NCBI GenBank assembly: GCA_035510775.1
Contig: DATKGP010000058.1
Span: 1 to 25,302 of the forward strand
Direction: 5' to 3'
Source: DATKGP01 sp035510775
Lineage (GTDB): Bacteria; Patescibacteriota; UBA1384; 2-12-FULL-50-11
Length of the DNA stretch: 25,302 nucleotides
Below are positions 1 to 7,735 of the stretch, piece after piece (position 1 is the stretch's first letter; each line of letters begins with the position of its first letter). Position numbers and translations under genes: made by a program. Under the pieces are notes generated by a model. The model searched no databases. It worked only from the letters and a program-made list of their open reading frames with translations, and was not told where the DNA came from.

Positions 1-1059
1 AGCCAAGTCGATAATAATGGCCGTGCCGCCGTAAGACATAAATGGTAGCGGAATGCCGGTTACCGGCAGAAGCCCGATATTCATCCCGACATGAATCACT
101 ACCTGAAAAAATATCTTGGCAGCCACGCCGATGGCGATAAAGCGCCCGAACGGATCTTCGGATATTTGGGCGACGACAATAATTCGCCAGAGTAAAACTC
201 CATAAAGAACCAGTAGCGTCGCCGCGCCCAGAAAGCCGGTCGCCTCGGCAAAACCGGCGAAAATAAAGTCCGAGTGCGGGACTGGCAAAAAGTTTAGAAC
301 TGTCTGGGTCCCCTGCCCAAAGCCTTGGCCAGTCAGACCGCCGCTACCGACGGCAATTAAAGCCTGGCGAACATTGTAGCCTTGACCCTGCGGATCGGCC
401 TGGGGGTTAAGAAAAGTGTCGACACGAGTTCGCTGGTACGGCTTGAGATTAAGGAAAATTATCGGGATGGCCACGATAATTAGAGCGGCAATGATGGCCA
501 CTAGGCGCATCGGCGGCTTGGCGGCCAAAAACATCGCCCCAAAAATTACCATTAAGACGGCCGTAGTGCCTAGATTTGGTTCAACTAAAACCATGATTAG
601 TGGCAGGGCGATAATTAAGAGGTAAAGGGCGGCCTTTTTCAAGCCAAACAAGACGTAGCTACGTGCCAGATAGGCCGAGGCGGCGATGATTCCCAGAAAC
701 TTAAAAACCTCCGAGGGCTGAAGCTGGAAGAAACCGATATTTATCCAACGGTTCGAGCCATAAACCGTGTGGATAAATGGCAACTTCGAGGCCAGTGGTG
801 GCACCAGTAGGGCTAGCAAGATAATTCCGCCGGCATACAGTAGCCAAGCAACGGAAGAAAAGGCTCGGTAATTGGTGAACATTAAGGTTGCCATTACCAC
901 CAGTCCCAGGCTGGCGAATATCAGCTGGTCTAAGGCCAGCTTAAAATGGTAATCAGGATAGGTGATGGTGTAGATGGTGATAATGCCAATAATCACCAAG
1001 GCGATGGGGATACAAAGAATAAACCAATCAACCGGCGAGGCAAGAATTTTCTTGAGCAT
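1..1059 (-). CDS. rodA: RodA/FtsW-family SEDS peptidoglycan polymerase, C-terminus cut off by window edge
   Basis: This is a polytopic membrane protein of the SEDS family, which polymerises glycan strands from lipid II during elongation or division. The frame is open from ATG at 1059 to base 1, giving 353 codons. Reading the minus strand I see a run of hydrophobic segments, the conserved region ending QPSEVFKFLGI about a third of the way in, a loop with NPQADPQGQGYNVRQALIAVG, the GGLTGQGFGQG stretch, and near the edge PLPFMSYGG, the SEDS hallmark. Family members run about 370 residues, so only a short tail is missing. The start lies one base after the stop of the RNase HI-like gene, so the two are probably one transcript. 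RodA is preferred over FtsW because the window also carries a class A PBP and no division genes, but the sequence does not settle it. Confidence 0.9.
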   Translation of the reverse strand, partial: MLKKILASPVDWFILCIPIALVIIGIITIYTITYPDYHFKLALDQLIFASLGLVVMATLMFTNYRAFSSVAWLLYAGGIILLALLVPPLASKLPFIHTVYGSNRWINIGFFQLQPSEVFKFLGIIAASAYLARSYVLFGLKKAALYLLIIALPLIMVLVEPNLGTTAVLMVIFGAMFLAAKPPMRLVAIIAALIIVAIPIIFLNLKPYQRTRVDTFLNPQADPQGQGYNVRQALIAVGSGGLTGQGFGQGTQTVLNFLPVPHSDFIFAGFAEATGFLGAATLLVLYGVLLWRIIVVAQISEDPFGRFIAIGVAAKIFFQVVIHVGMNIGLLPVTGIPLPFMSYGGTAIIIDLA

Positions 1060-1060
1060 T

Positions 1061-1486
1061 TTACCGCACGGTAGAGCCGTCTAAGGCGATGTTGGCCAGT
1101 TCGTCAGCCCGCTGGTTGTCGCCTCGGCGGATAGCGGTAAAACCAACTAAAATATGCCGGCGGCTTAGCTGACCAACCAGCCCGAGAATTTTTTCGTAGT
1201 GAGGCTTGAGCAGGGCGTCTTTTACTCGGTATTGACCGTTGAGCTGCTTGACCATGAGTTCGCTATCGGAAAAGCACTGAACTTGAGCCGGTTCAGCCAG
1301 CTCGAGCTGAATCTTTTCCAAGGCCACCAGCATCGCTTGGTATTCGGCTTGGTTGTTGGTAGTTTTTCCGATTGTCTGGCCGTGTTCAATCGCAGAATCG
1401 TTCAACCCTTCAATAACATAGGCAATCGCCGCCGCCCCGGGATTACCGCGCGAAGCGCCGTCGGTATGAACAACAATTTCTTTCAT
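1061..1486 (-). CDS. Ribonuclease HI-like protein
   Basis: A 141-residue RNase H-fold protein that would cleave RNA in RNA-DNA hybrids. The acidic catalytic set is visible: D9 in the TDGASRGNPG strand, E48 in NNQAEYQA, D74 in FSDSELMVKQL, and D128 in GDNQRADELAN. The histidine loop of E. coli RNase HI is not evident, which is usual for the short RNase HI-like branch. It stands between the minor pilin genes and rodA, one base upstream of rodA, with no functional link to pili. Upstream of the ATG a hexamer CATACT lies 8 bases before the start and TGGACA lies 17 bases further back, so it may have its own promoter with a very short leader. Assignment to the RNase H family is secure; the exact cellular role is inferred. 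Confidence 0.9.
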   Translation of the reverse strand: MKEIVVHTDGASRGNPGAAAIAYVIEGLNDSAIEHGQTIGKTTNNQAEYQAMLVALEKIQLELAEPAQVQCFSDSELMVKQLNGQYRVKDALLKPHYEKILGLVGQLSRRHILVGFTAIRRGDNQRADELANIALDGSTVR

Positions 1487-1532
1487 GCCGATTTAGTATG
1501 TGGGAAACTCGCCTGTTTGTCCAGCCAACGAG

Positions 1533-2417
1533 TTACTTACCGACTTTGCCGCTGCCGCCGTAGAGCGTCAGGTCGTAGATGCCCAGCAGCGTGCCCGAGG
1601 CTCGGTCAATTTGGGCGACAAGAGTTCGCTTAGTTGAGCCGAAGTAGCCGGTGGAAGTTACGGTGGTGGTCAGACCGTCAAAATTAATGTTGGCGGCCGT
1701 GCCGGTGGAAGTTACGGTCTGGGCGGCCACAGTCATCGAGCAGCCGACCGCTCGAATTCGGACGACGTTAGACAGAGCCGGCGAACCGCTGACACTGGTA
1801 CGAATCGGCAGATTGTTACCGGCCGAGTCGTACATTAAAAACGAATCCGGGGTGGCCGTTACCAGGGTGTAACTAGTTACGCCCAGATCGGTGGTGCGAA
1901 TTTGTTGGAGTTGAGCCAGGCAGGGCGAACCGGCGCCGTTGGCTTGGCTGAACTTAATTTTGTAATGTAGGTAGTAATCGCTGCTGGAGTTGGGAAAGCC
2001 GGCAAGATCGAGCGAGCCATCGGCGGCGATACTTTTCCAGGTGGCCTGATCGCCAAAGTTGCCCAGAGTCGGCACGCGGTAATCGACCTTTAGACCGTAG
2101 TATTCGTGGCTTGGATCGAGGCTGGGCGTATTGTTGTCGGCGAACTTACCTAAATCTGCCCCATTAGACAAGTCGAACCAGGTGTAGTCGTTGTTATCGC
2201 CAGTAACCGTCTCAGCGTTATGGGCAAAACGAAACCTGGCTAGGCCATCTTCGATGCCGGCTTTGGCGGCGTAGTAGGCGGTCTGGTTGTCTTCGTCGCG
2301 AGACGATTGGCTGAACTGAACCAAGGCCAGCCGTTGCGTCCCAAAAACTACCGTCAAAATCCCGGCCGTTATGAGCATTACTAGCAGCAAACTCGAGCCT
2401 GGCTTTTTGGTCTTCAT
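1533..2417 (-). CDS. PilX-like minor pilus assembly protein
   Basis: A 294-residue protein with a short basic start (MKTKKPGSS), one hydrophobic helix at about residues 8-28, and then AYYAAKAGIEDGLARFRF at about residues 47-64. That segment resembles the PilX/GspK type of pilus protein, which often has a weak or absent prepilin cleavage motif, as here: no GFTLIE is present. The remainder is Ser/Thr/Gly-rich and predicted extracytoplasmic. It is the last of four overlapping minor pilin genes; its ATG overlaps the stop of the PilW-like gene by 4 bases (ATGA), which suggests translational coupling. Function as a minor pilin in the initiating tip complex is inferred from the order H-V-W-X, which matches classical pilus operons. 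Confidence 0.7.
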   Translation of the reverse strand: MKTKKPGSSLLLVMLITAGILTVVFGTQRLALVQFSQSSRDEDNQTAYYAAKAGIEDGLARFRFAHNAETVTGDNNDYTWFDLSNGADLGKFADNNTPSLDPSHEYYGLKVDYRVPTLGNFGDQATWKSIAADGSLDLAGFPNSSSDYYLHYKIKFSQANGAGSPCLAQLQQIRTTDLGVTSYTLVTATPDSFLMYDSAGNNLPIRTSVSGSPALSNVVRIRAVGCSMTVAAQTVTSTGTAANINFDGLTTTVTSTGYFGSTKRTLVAQIDRASGTLLGIYDLTLYGGSGKVGK

Positions 2418-3046
2418 CGTTGGTAATTCTCCGTGGTTAGAGTCGTTTTGAGCTGGTAACAGACGCCCGGGTCAACCGAACAGTGATCCACGTCGGTAAT
2501 CGTCGCCCCGCTATCCTTGGCCTTAATTGTTAAATCGAGGGACAGATACCCTTGGGTGGTGGCGGTACTGTTGGCGCCGGAAAAAATCGGCCTGGCCACC
2601 GTCGGGCTAACCACGTCGTAAGCCGAGCCTAAGAGCGCGGTGAAGTTTGACGGCAACTGGCAATTGACTGGGTCAGTGTTGCAACGCTGTTCGGCTACCT
2701 GGATAGTGTCGTTGGCGTAGCGGTATATTTTCTTGCTATAGGTGGCGTCAGGAAACTTAATGGTCAGACTTAAGGAGTTGGCGCTGGAATCAATCGTGTA
2801 ATTATTGGCGTAGACGTAACGAAAGTCGTTGCTAACTTGATCCATCACCGCCCGAGCAGCTTCGGTTTTGCTCCGCAAGGCATCGGTTTTCTCCGCCGAA
2901 ATAGCGCTACGGGCAAAGGCGCCGATGGCTAAAATTATCAGTCCGGAAAAAATCGTCACCGCCACTAGAAGCTCAATGAGTGTGAACCCTTTTTTGAAAG
3001 AGTTTTTAGTTTTTAGTTTTTGGTTTTTGGTTTTGCTAATGGTCAT
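2414..3046 (-). CDS. PilW/GspJ-like minor pseudopilin
   Basis: A 210-residue type IV pseudopilin. The class III signal is clear: KKGFTLIELLVAV, with Gly at -1 and Glu at +5, followed by a hydrophobic helix. The cytoplasmic leader is long, about 20 residues, and its Lys/Thr/Asn-rich part is encoded by a tandem A-rich heptamer repeat, treated separately. The mature part is beta-rich and has four Cys (in QRCNTDPVNCQL and in DHCSVDPGVCYQL) that could form two disulfides. The start overlaps the end of the PilV-like gene by 11 bases and the stop overlaps the PilX-like start. It probably joins the minor pilin tip complex; W-type is inferred from order and size. Confidence 0.8.
   Translation of the reverse strand: MTISKTKNQKLKTKNSFKKGFTLIELLVAVTIFSGLIILAIGAFARSAISAEKTDALRSKTEAARAVMDQVSNDFRYVYANNYTIDSSANSLSLTIKFPDATYSKKIYRYANDTIQVAEQRCNTDPVNCQLPSNFTALLGSAYDVVSPTVARPIFSGANSTATTQGYLSLDLTIKAKDSGATITDVDHCSVDPGVCYQLKTTLTTENYQR
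3001..3036 (-). repeat. Tandem A-rich heptamer repeat inside the PilW-like leader
   Basis: On the minus strand the sequence consists of about five tandem units of the type AAAAACC or AAAAACT. They lie in frame right after the start codon and encode the Lys-Thr-Lys-Asn-Gln-Lys-Leu-Lys part of the leader peptide. A closely related run lies in the PilT-PilC gap at 8829-8860, and a single unit follows the dCMP deaminase start. Confidence 0.75.
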
Positions 3047-3764
3047 AGCCTTGCCAGTTAGTTAATATCGTCGCCATATCGCTGACTTTGTAGCTAGATT
3101 TGTCTGGCCAGACGATGACCGCGCGAGCCTTGACGGCGTTGCCGGCCGGAATTAATCTTAGTGGTGTCGCGGCAAGATTGTCGGCGTTAAGGCTACTTTT
3201 GGTGAACAAACAGTAAACGTCGTTGGTATCACAGTCGGTCTTAACATTGCGGTCGCCATCATTAAAAGCCGTGCCATCAGAATCCTTGGCATTACAGTAG
3301 ATAAAGTCGCCGCTGGCATTGTCGGGAATCTGCTTGGCACCAACCGATTCAAGGCAAATTAAACGGTAAGCTTGAGTCTGGTCAGAGGTTAAGCTTTCGG
3401 CGTAATCGCCAGCAACCGCCGAAAGCGGCTGCTTAACCTGATACGGTGTGGCCACTAATTTCCAAATGCCGGAAATTGGATCTTGCTGCAATTTGTACCA
3501 GCCGTATTTATCAACACTGGTGGCCTGATCGAGCCAAAGTGGGTTGCCGGCGGCGTCGGTTTTATTTTGCAAAACAGTGTCGTCGCGAATTTTGGTAGTT
3601 AATTCCAGGCCTTCTGTTGCCCAGCGGTTGACGACTGTTCGATCCGAATTGCTGACTGTCCCCTGAATGATGGTATTGCTTAAACCAACCACAGCCGAGG
3701 CAACGATGAACAGGACGCCGCTGGCGACTAAAACTTCAAGTAGTGTGAATCCCCGCTTAATCAT
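3036..3764 (-). CDS. PilV/GspI-like minor pseudopilin
   Basis: A 242-residue pseudopilin with a minimal leader, MIKRG, followed by FTLLEVLVASGVLFIVAS: Gly at -1, Glu at +5, then the N-terminal helix. The LLEVLVA form is typical of the PilV/GspI branch. The mature domain contains several Cys-Asp-rich segments (YCNAKDSDG, DCDTNDVYCLF) that could bind calcium or form disulfides; this is inference. Its ATG overlaps the last base of the upstream GspH-like stop (TAATG arrangement), and its end overlaps the PilW-like start. It would be processed by the PilD encoded two genes upstream. Confidence 0.8.
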   Translation of the reverse strand: MIKRGFTLLEVLVASGVLFIVASAVVGLSNTIIQGTVSNSDRTVVNRWATEGLELTTKIRDDTVLQNKTDAAGNPLWLDQATSVDKYGWYKLQQDPISGIWKLVATPYQVKQPLSAVAGDYAESLTSDQTQAYRLICLESVGAKQIPDNASGDFIYCNAKDSDGTAFNDGDRNVKTDCDTNDVYCLFTKSSLNADNLAATPLRLIPAGNAVKARAVIVWPDKSSYKVSDMATILTNWQGYDH

Positions 3765-4390
3765 CAGTAACTTACCTCAACTTTACCAGTATAGTCGTCT
3801 ATTTTCACGCTGGCGGTCTTTTTTTGGTAGGCAAGCTGAAAAAATGGGCTGCTAAAAATTGGGGTGGTGGCCGACCATTTGCCAGTAGTGGAGTTGCGCT
3901 TCAGGCAAAATAGCTCTTGGCTAGGAACGCGGTAGGCCAGAACCTCGTCCGAGTGGTTGCTGCCGCCAACGACCGTGACCCCTGAACTCAAAACCTCTTT
4001 TTGAACAACAAAATTAGTGTTAGTGGATAGGTCGCTGTCGGTAATGCCAGTTAGATCGCTCGGCAGTTTCAATAAATAAAACGAGTGTTTATCGACACCT
4101 AAGTAAATGCCATAATAGCCGATATCTTGCTTGGTGGTCGGGCTGACTGACTGTTCGTCGCTGCTTTGTGTTGAGGCGGCCGTCAGACGAACCTCTTCGA
4201 CTTTGGTGCTAAAAAGTTGGGCGTCGTTAGCTATACGATTCTGACTCAAGGATTTGTCGATGTTGGTGACTAAAAGGCCTGTTAGCATTCCGATGATGGC
4301 GATCGTCACCAAAAGCTCGATGAGGGTAAACCCTCTTCTGCGAAGTAAAGTAAAACCCCTTCGCAATTTTCCAAAACTTTTAATAGACAT
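3764..4390 (-). CDS. GspH/FimT-like minor pseudopilin with a duplicated signal motif
   Basis: A pseudopilin of 208 residues from the ATG at 4390; a TTG four codons further upstream is possible but has less support. The leader contains the processing motif twice: LRRGFTLL and then RRRGFTLIELLVTIAIIG. Only the second has Glu at +5, so it is the likely cleavage site; the first looks like a partial tandem duplication. A hydrophobic helix follows, then a beta-rich domain with HSFYLLKLPSDLTG and a C-terminal KIDDYTGKVEVSY strand, as in GspH/FimT proteins. The start lies 11 bases inside the end of pilD, so translation is probably coupled. Confidence 0.8.
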   Translation of the reverse strand: MSIKSFGKLRRGFTLLRRRGFTLIELLVTIAIIGMLTGLLVTNIDKSLSQNRIANDAQLFSTKVEEVRLTAASTQSSDEQSVSPTTKQDIGYYGIYLGVDKHSFYLLKLPSDLTGITDSDLSTNTNFVVQKEVLSSGVTVVGGSNHSDEVLAYRVPSQELFCLKRNSTTGKWSATTPIFSSPFFQLAYQKKTASVKIDDYTGKVEVSY

Positions 4391-5159
4391 TAAGAAAACC
4401 AAAGTACCAGTTAATTAACTGGTAGCCCCAGAAGAAGGCGACCAGCCCACCGATAATTAGAAACGGGGCGAACGGCACGGCGGTCTTGAGCTTGGCTTTT
4501 TTGCTAATCAAGGCTAGCACCCCAAAAGCTCCCCCAGAGATGAAGGCCACCGCCAAGAAAACCAGCGACAATGGGTAGGCGGTCATGAGGCCGAGGCTGG
4601 CGGCTATTTTAACGTCGCCCTCGCCCATCCAGCGACCGCGACTGGGGTAAACCAACAAAGCCACCGGCAGAAAACCAATAAGCCCGCCGATTAGAACATC
4701 TTTGAGTGATCCGGCCATAATCCAACCGAAAAGCAGGCAGATTATTAGCAAGAAATAAGAAAGATAATCAGGTATCATCATTTCCTTCAAGTCGTGGGTA
4801 AAGATGACAACCAAGCAGCCAATAATTAACACGTAGAGGGCGAAGGCCAAAACAGCCATCGTCAGCGAGAAGATTGAGGTAACAAAAATTACCCAGTAGC
4901 CGGCGGCCAGCAGCACTGCCGTCATCAGCTCAACGGCTGGGTACTGCCAAGAAATCGGTTTATGACAGTAGCGGCACCTGGCTCTTAGACAAATAAAACT
5001 AACCACTGGTACTAAATCGTACCAGCGAAGCTGTTCTTTGCAGTTTGGGCAGTGGGAGCGGTCGCGGATAATGGAGATCCAGTCGTCAAAGCGCAGTATC
5101 ACCACGTTCAGGAACGAACCGTAGATTAAACCGAAAACGAAAGCAATCACCTCTCCCAT
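4380..5159 (-). CDS. pilD: Type IV prepilin leader peptidase / methyltransferase
   Basis: A membrane aspartyl protease that removes prepilin leaders, and in many bacteria methylates the new N-terminus. I start it at ATG 5159 (MGEVIAFVFGLIYGSFLNVV, the family's normal beginning), giving 259 residues; seven further codons are open upstream. Visible features are the cytoplasmic zinc-type loop with CPNC and CRYC, the first catalytic Asp region THDLKEMMIPDYLSY, the second, GEGDVKIAASLG, and about seven hydrophobic segments. A TGC-TACAGT element sits exactly six bases before the ATG with TAGTCA 17 bases further up, suggesting a leaderless mRNA. It heads the minor-pilin operon and should process all pilins in this window. 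Confidence 0.93.
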   Translation of the reverse strand: MGEVIAFVFGLIYGSFLNVVILRFDDWISIIRDRSHCPNCKEQLRWYDLVPVVSFICLRARCRYCHKPISWQYPAVELMTAVLLAAGYWVIFVTSIFSLTMAVLAFALYVLIIGCLVVIFTHDLKEMMIPDYLSYFLLIICLLFGWIMAGSLKDVLIGGLIGFLPVALLVYPSRGRWMGEGDVKIAASLGLMTAYPLSLVFLAVAFISGGAFGVLALISKKAKLKTAVPFAPFLIIGGLVAFFWGYQLINWYFGFLNVY

Positions 5160-5195
5160 ACATTCACTGTAGCAGAGCAACCCAAAAATGACTAG
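5159..5195 (-). promoter_or_regulatory. Putative leaderless promoter of pilD
   Basis: On the minus strand TAGTCA (-35), 17 bases, TACAGT (-10, 5171-5166) preceded by TGC, then GAATGT and the ATG. The six-base gap would put the transcription start at the A of the start codon. There is no Shine-Dalgarno sequence. Confidence 0.5.
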
Positions 5196-5201
5196 GAAGA
5201 G

Positions 5202-5744
5202 TTACTGCGGACCATAGGTGACAAAGGCTCTGGTCGCGCCATTGTCGAGTACCTGCATTCCGGTTAGATCATAGGTCGAGGAGTTGCCAGGAGTGACAGT
5301 GCCGCCGTCGGCGCCGGTGATTTCATAGACGCCGCTGCCAGTCGTCACGGGTGTCTCACTACCACTTTTGAGCGTCCAAGCGGTGGCATACTGGCTACCG
5401 ACGTCGTCAGAAACGTACTTGGCGTCGGTTCCCGAGTGGTTATAGATATCAGAAACCTCACCGGCGTTCGAGTACTGACTGACCGGTGGAATCGCTTGGT
5501 CGCCGTCGGTGTTCGGATCACCCTGGACAATCGTCGTCCCACCAACGGCGTCAACAATCGGGTAGGTGTTATTGTCTTGGTAGTATTGAGCGACGGCGTT
5601 GGCCATATCGTGGCCATGGTTTTTTATTTGGGTATCGGTGGCTTTGGTTCGGGCGCCGGCCATTAAGACTATGCCTATAGTAGCTAAAACGCCAATAATA
5701 GCAATAACGATTAGCATTTCAATCAAGGTAAATCCCCGATGCAT
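5202..5744 (-). CDS. Type IV pilin, short-leader form with conserved AFVTYGPQ end
   Basis: A 180-residue pilin. The leader is only MHRG, followed by FTLIEMLIVIAIIGVLATIG (Gly at -1, Glu at +5). The mature protein shares with the next two pilins an N-terminal block (ARTKATDTQIKNHGHDMANAVAQYYQD), a middle block (TAWTLKSGSETPVTTGSGVYE) and the terminal AFVTYGPQ. There are no cysteines, unlike the 5830-6399 paralogue. It is separated from that gene by a strong hairpin terminator and has a candidate leaderless promoter: TGC-TACACT six bases before the ATG. pilD follows 42 bases after its stop. It is probably a secondary pilin or minor subunit. Confidence 0.88.
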   Translation of the reverse strand: MHRGFTLIEMLIVIAIIGVLATIGIVLMAGARTKATDTQIKNHGHDMANAVAQYYQDNNTYPIVDAVGGTTIVQGDPNTDGDQAIPPVSQYSNAGEVSDIYNHSGTDAKYVSDDVGSQYATAWTLKSGSETPVTTGSGVYEITGADGGTVTPGNSSTYDLTGMQVLDNGATRAFVTYGPQ

Positions 5745-5759
5745 GTTTTCAGTGTAGCA
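5745..5759 (-). promoter_or_regulatory. Putative leaderless promoter (-10) of the short pilin gene
   Basis: TACACT at 5756-5751 preceded by TGC (an extended -10) and followed by six bases and the ATG. It is nearly identical in sequence and spacing to the pilD element. A -35 is poorly defined. Confidence 0.5.
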
Positions 5760-5773
5760 TCACCTACCCAAAA

Positions 5774-5808
5774 GCAAAAATCCGCCGGAAGGCGGAATTT
5801 TGCTTTTT
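5774..5808 (-). terminator. Rho-independent terminator after the major pilin gene
   Basis: Arms GCAAAAATCCGCC and GGCGGAATTTTGC pair over 13 positions with one mismatch around a GGAA loop (5774-5803). T-runs follow on both strands, so it could work in either direction. It would isolate the strongly promoted major pilin from the short pilin gene. Confidence 0.85.
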
Positions 5809-5824
5809 ACCTCACGCGTGAGGT
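5809..5824. repeat. Perfect 16-base palindrome next to the terminator
   Basis: ACCTCACGCGTGAGGT is fully self-complementary. It lies between the major pilin stop codon and the terminator, so it forms a second hairpin in the mRNA 3' end; it could instead be a protein-binding site. Confidence 0.6.
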
Positions 5825-5829
5825 TAACT

Positions 5830-6399
5830 TTACTGCGGACCGTAAGTCACGAACGCACGACTACCGGTGTAAGCTGTTCGCATTCCGGTAATGTTGATGT
5901 TTCCACCTGGAGCCGGAACAATAACCGTTCCGACTGTGACGTCAGCACCACAAGCACCGGCCGCGGGAGCTTGACCACCAGTACAATAGATTCCGTTACC
6001 GGAAGCTACGGCAGTCTCACTACCGTTCTTGAGCGTCCAGGCTTGGGCGTATTCCCCACCAGCAACGGCGTTGTAAGTACCCGAGATGTATTTGGCATCA
6101 GTTCCCGTGTGACCAAACACCGCGGAAGATGATCCACCACTCAAGTACGGGGATAGGCCAGTCGACAGGGCGCTAGAAACTTCAGTACCACCAGCTGTGG
6201 CCGCACTGACGTAGACACTGCTTTGATCCTGGTAGTATTGCGCCAGGGCTGTGTCTAGGTTACGAGCATTGTTTTTGAGCTGGGTGTCAGTGGCTTTGGC
6301 TCGAGCACCGGTCAAAGACACGATGATCAAGGCTGCCAAGATACCGATGATGGCAATAACCACCAAAAGCTCAATCAATGTAAAACCTTTTCTTCTCAT
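5830..6399 (-). CDS. pilA: Probable major type IV pilin
   Basis: A 189-residue pilin with leader MRRKG and mature start FTLIELLVVIAIIGILAAL. The downstream blocks KATDTQLKNNARNLDTALAQ, YAQAWTLKNGSETAVASGNG and the end AFVTYGPQ are shared with its two neighbours. Two Cys (in GIYCTG and GACGAD) may form the D-loop disulfide usual in pilins. It is proposed as the major subunit for three reasons: it has the best ribosome-binding site of the pilin genes (AAAGGAGAA seven bases before the ATG), its own consensus -35 promoter, and a dedicated terminator. The gene symbol is by role, not by alignment. Confidence 0.88.
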   Translation of the reverse strand: MRRKGFTLIELLVVIAIIGILAALIIVSLTGARAKATDTQLKNNARNLDTALAQYYQDQSSVYVSAATAGGTEVSSALSTGLSPYLSGGSSSAVFGHTGTDAKYISGTYNAVAGGEYAQAWTLKNGSETAVASGNGIYCTGGQAPAAGACGADVTVGTVIVPAPGGNINITGMRTAYTGSRAFVTYGPQ

Positions 6400-6483
6400 T
6401 TGTTCTCCTTTTTTGAACTCATTTTTGTAACTTTCGTCGACCGCCCCTCACGAACATTAGAATCGGTGAAAGTCATTTCTATA

Positions 6484-6514
6484 TAAATATCCGGGGTTTC
6501 TCGCCTTCTGTCAA
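6484..6514 (-). promoter_or_regulatory. Promoter of the probable major pilin
   Basis: TTGACA at 6514-6509 is a perfect -35. About 17-19 bases downstream lie GATATT/TATTTA in an AT-rich run (to 6484). The -35 starts just after the stop of the LamG pilin. A leader of roughly 75 bases ends in AAAGGAGAA before the ATG at 6399. Confidence 0.65.
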
Positions 6515-6522
6515 GCCAGAGT

Positions 6523-7707
6523 TTACTGCGGTCCATAGGTTACGAAGGCTTTCCCCGTTAAGCTGGCTCCAATCGAGGTTAATCCCAATGGCGAGTTGCC
6601 AGTGTTCCAGGTGCCGTTGGTGATTGTTCCGGTCGCAGAAGTGGCTGTGGTGTAGTTATTAAGCGTCGTCCCCGTGCCTTCATTAAAGCGCAGACCAACT
6701 AGCAAGGGCGGCGTAGTGCTGTTGATTTCACCTGGAGTACCGTACGAACCATAGCCAGAGTTATATAAGTAACCGACCTCTGTGGTCGTTAAGACTCGAT
6801 TATAAAGACGAAAATCATCGACGCTACCATTGAAAGCCGTCCAGCCCGAACCGGTGGGAATACCACCCATCACGATCGGGTTAGTATCAGTAGTGTTGTC
6901 GAAGGTCGGGTTACCCATAGTTCCGGCGGTAGCGGTGCTGCTCACATATATTTTCACCGACCCACTGGCATATGTCACCACGATGTAATACCACTTACCG
7001 ACCGACAAGGCTGTGGTACTAGCCGATGTCAGAGTCGTACCGCCAGTGGCTCCCTGGTAATCGGCATTGACGTGGTTGGCATTCAGCCAAACTCGCCAAC
7101 CAACACTCGAGGCGTTTTTGTGTACCAAAACATGGGAACCGGTGACGCTACTGGGATTAACCCAAAAAGCCACCGAAAAGGCCGCTGGGTGGAGATTGGT
7201 ACCCGAACCCGGCTCGTTAATCGTCACATCGGTCGAGGTACCGTTAAAGCCTACTGCCCCGCCCTTGGCCGGCACTGCCACCACCCCGGCGGCGTTGGCG
7301 CTTTTGGTCGCGTAAACACCGTTACCTGTGTTAACGGCCGTTTCGGCGATATTCTCTAACTCCCAGGCTTGGCCGTAGCTCGATCCGCTACTAGAGCTAA
7401 TATAGCTGGCGGTTTTATCGTGAATGAATACGTTTGTCGATGATAAATAAGTCGGACTAAGAATAGTTGAGAGAGTATTAACGTCCACGCCACCGTCGGT
7501 GTTCTGAACCGGGTAGAGCGAGGCGTTCTCCTGATAGTATTGGGCAAGGGCGGTATCAATATTGCGGGCGTTGTTCTTCCGCTTGGTGTCGTTGGCCTTA
7601 GATCTGGCTCCGGCCAGAGAAACAATAATTAAGGCGGCTAAAATACCGATGATGGCGATGACCATCAACAGCTCAATTAAGGTAAAAGCTCGGGTTTTTT
7701 GTGACAT
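6523..7707 (-). CDS. Large type IV pilin with an inserted LamG/concanavalin-like domain
   Basis: I place the start at ATG 7707 (MSQKTRA), giving 394 residues. The mature N-terminus FTLIELLMVIAIIGILAAL is typical, but the residue before the cut is Ala, not Gly. The stalk (KRKNNARNIDTALAQYYQE) and the core (GQAWELENIAETAVNTGNG) match the two adjacent pilins. At about residues 155-365 comes a jelly-roll LamG-type domain, recognisable by FSVAFWVNPS, GKWYYIVVTY, VKIYVS and GSVDDFRLYNRVLTTTEV. The chain then returns to the shared end GKAFVTYGPQ. It was therefore built by inserting a glycan- or protein-binding module into a pilin. It lies directly after pilC (gap 28 bases). A likely role is a pilus-tip or pilus-shaft adhesin for host cells or surfaces (inference). 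Confidence 0.88.
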   Translation of the reverse strand: MSQKTRAFTLIELLMVIAIIGILAALIIVSLAGARSKANDTKRKNNARNIDTALAQYYQENASLYPVQNTDGGVDVNTLSTILSPTYLSSTNVFIHDKTASYISSSSGSSYGQAWELENIAETAVNTGNGVYATKSANAAGVVAVPAKGGAVGFNGTSTDVTINEPGSGTNLHPAAFSVAFWVNPSSVTGSHVLVHKNASSVGWRVWLNANHVNADYQGATGGTTLTSASTTALSVGKWYYIVVTYASGSVKIYVSSTATAGTMGNPTFDNTTDTNPIVMGGIPTGSGWTAFNGSVDDFRLYNRVLTTTEVGYLYNSGYGSYGTPGEINSTTPPLLVGLRFNEGTGTTLNNYTTATSATGTITNGTWNTGNSPLGLTSIGASLTGKAFVTYGPQ

Positions 7708-7735
7708 ATTACATCTACCCTTTTTAATTGTTACT

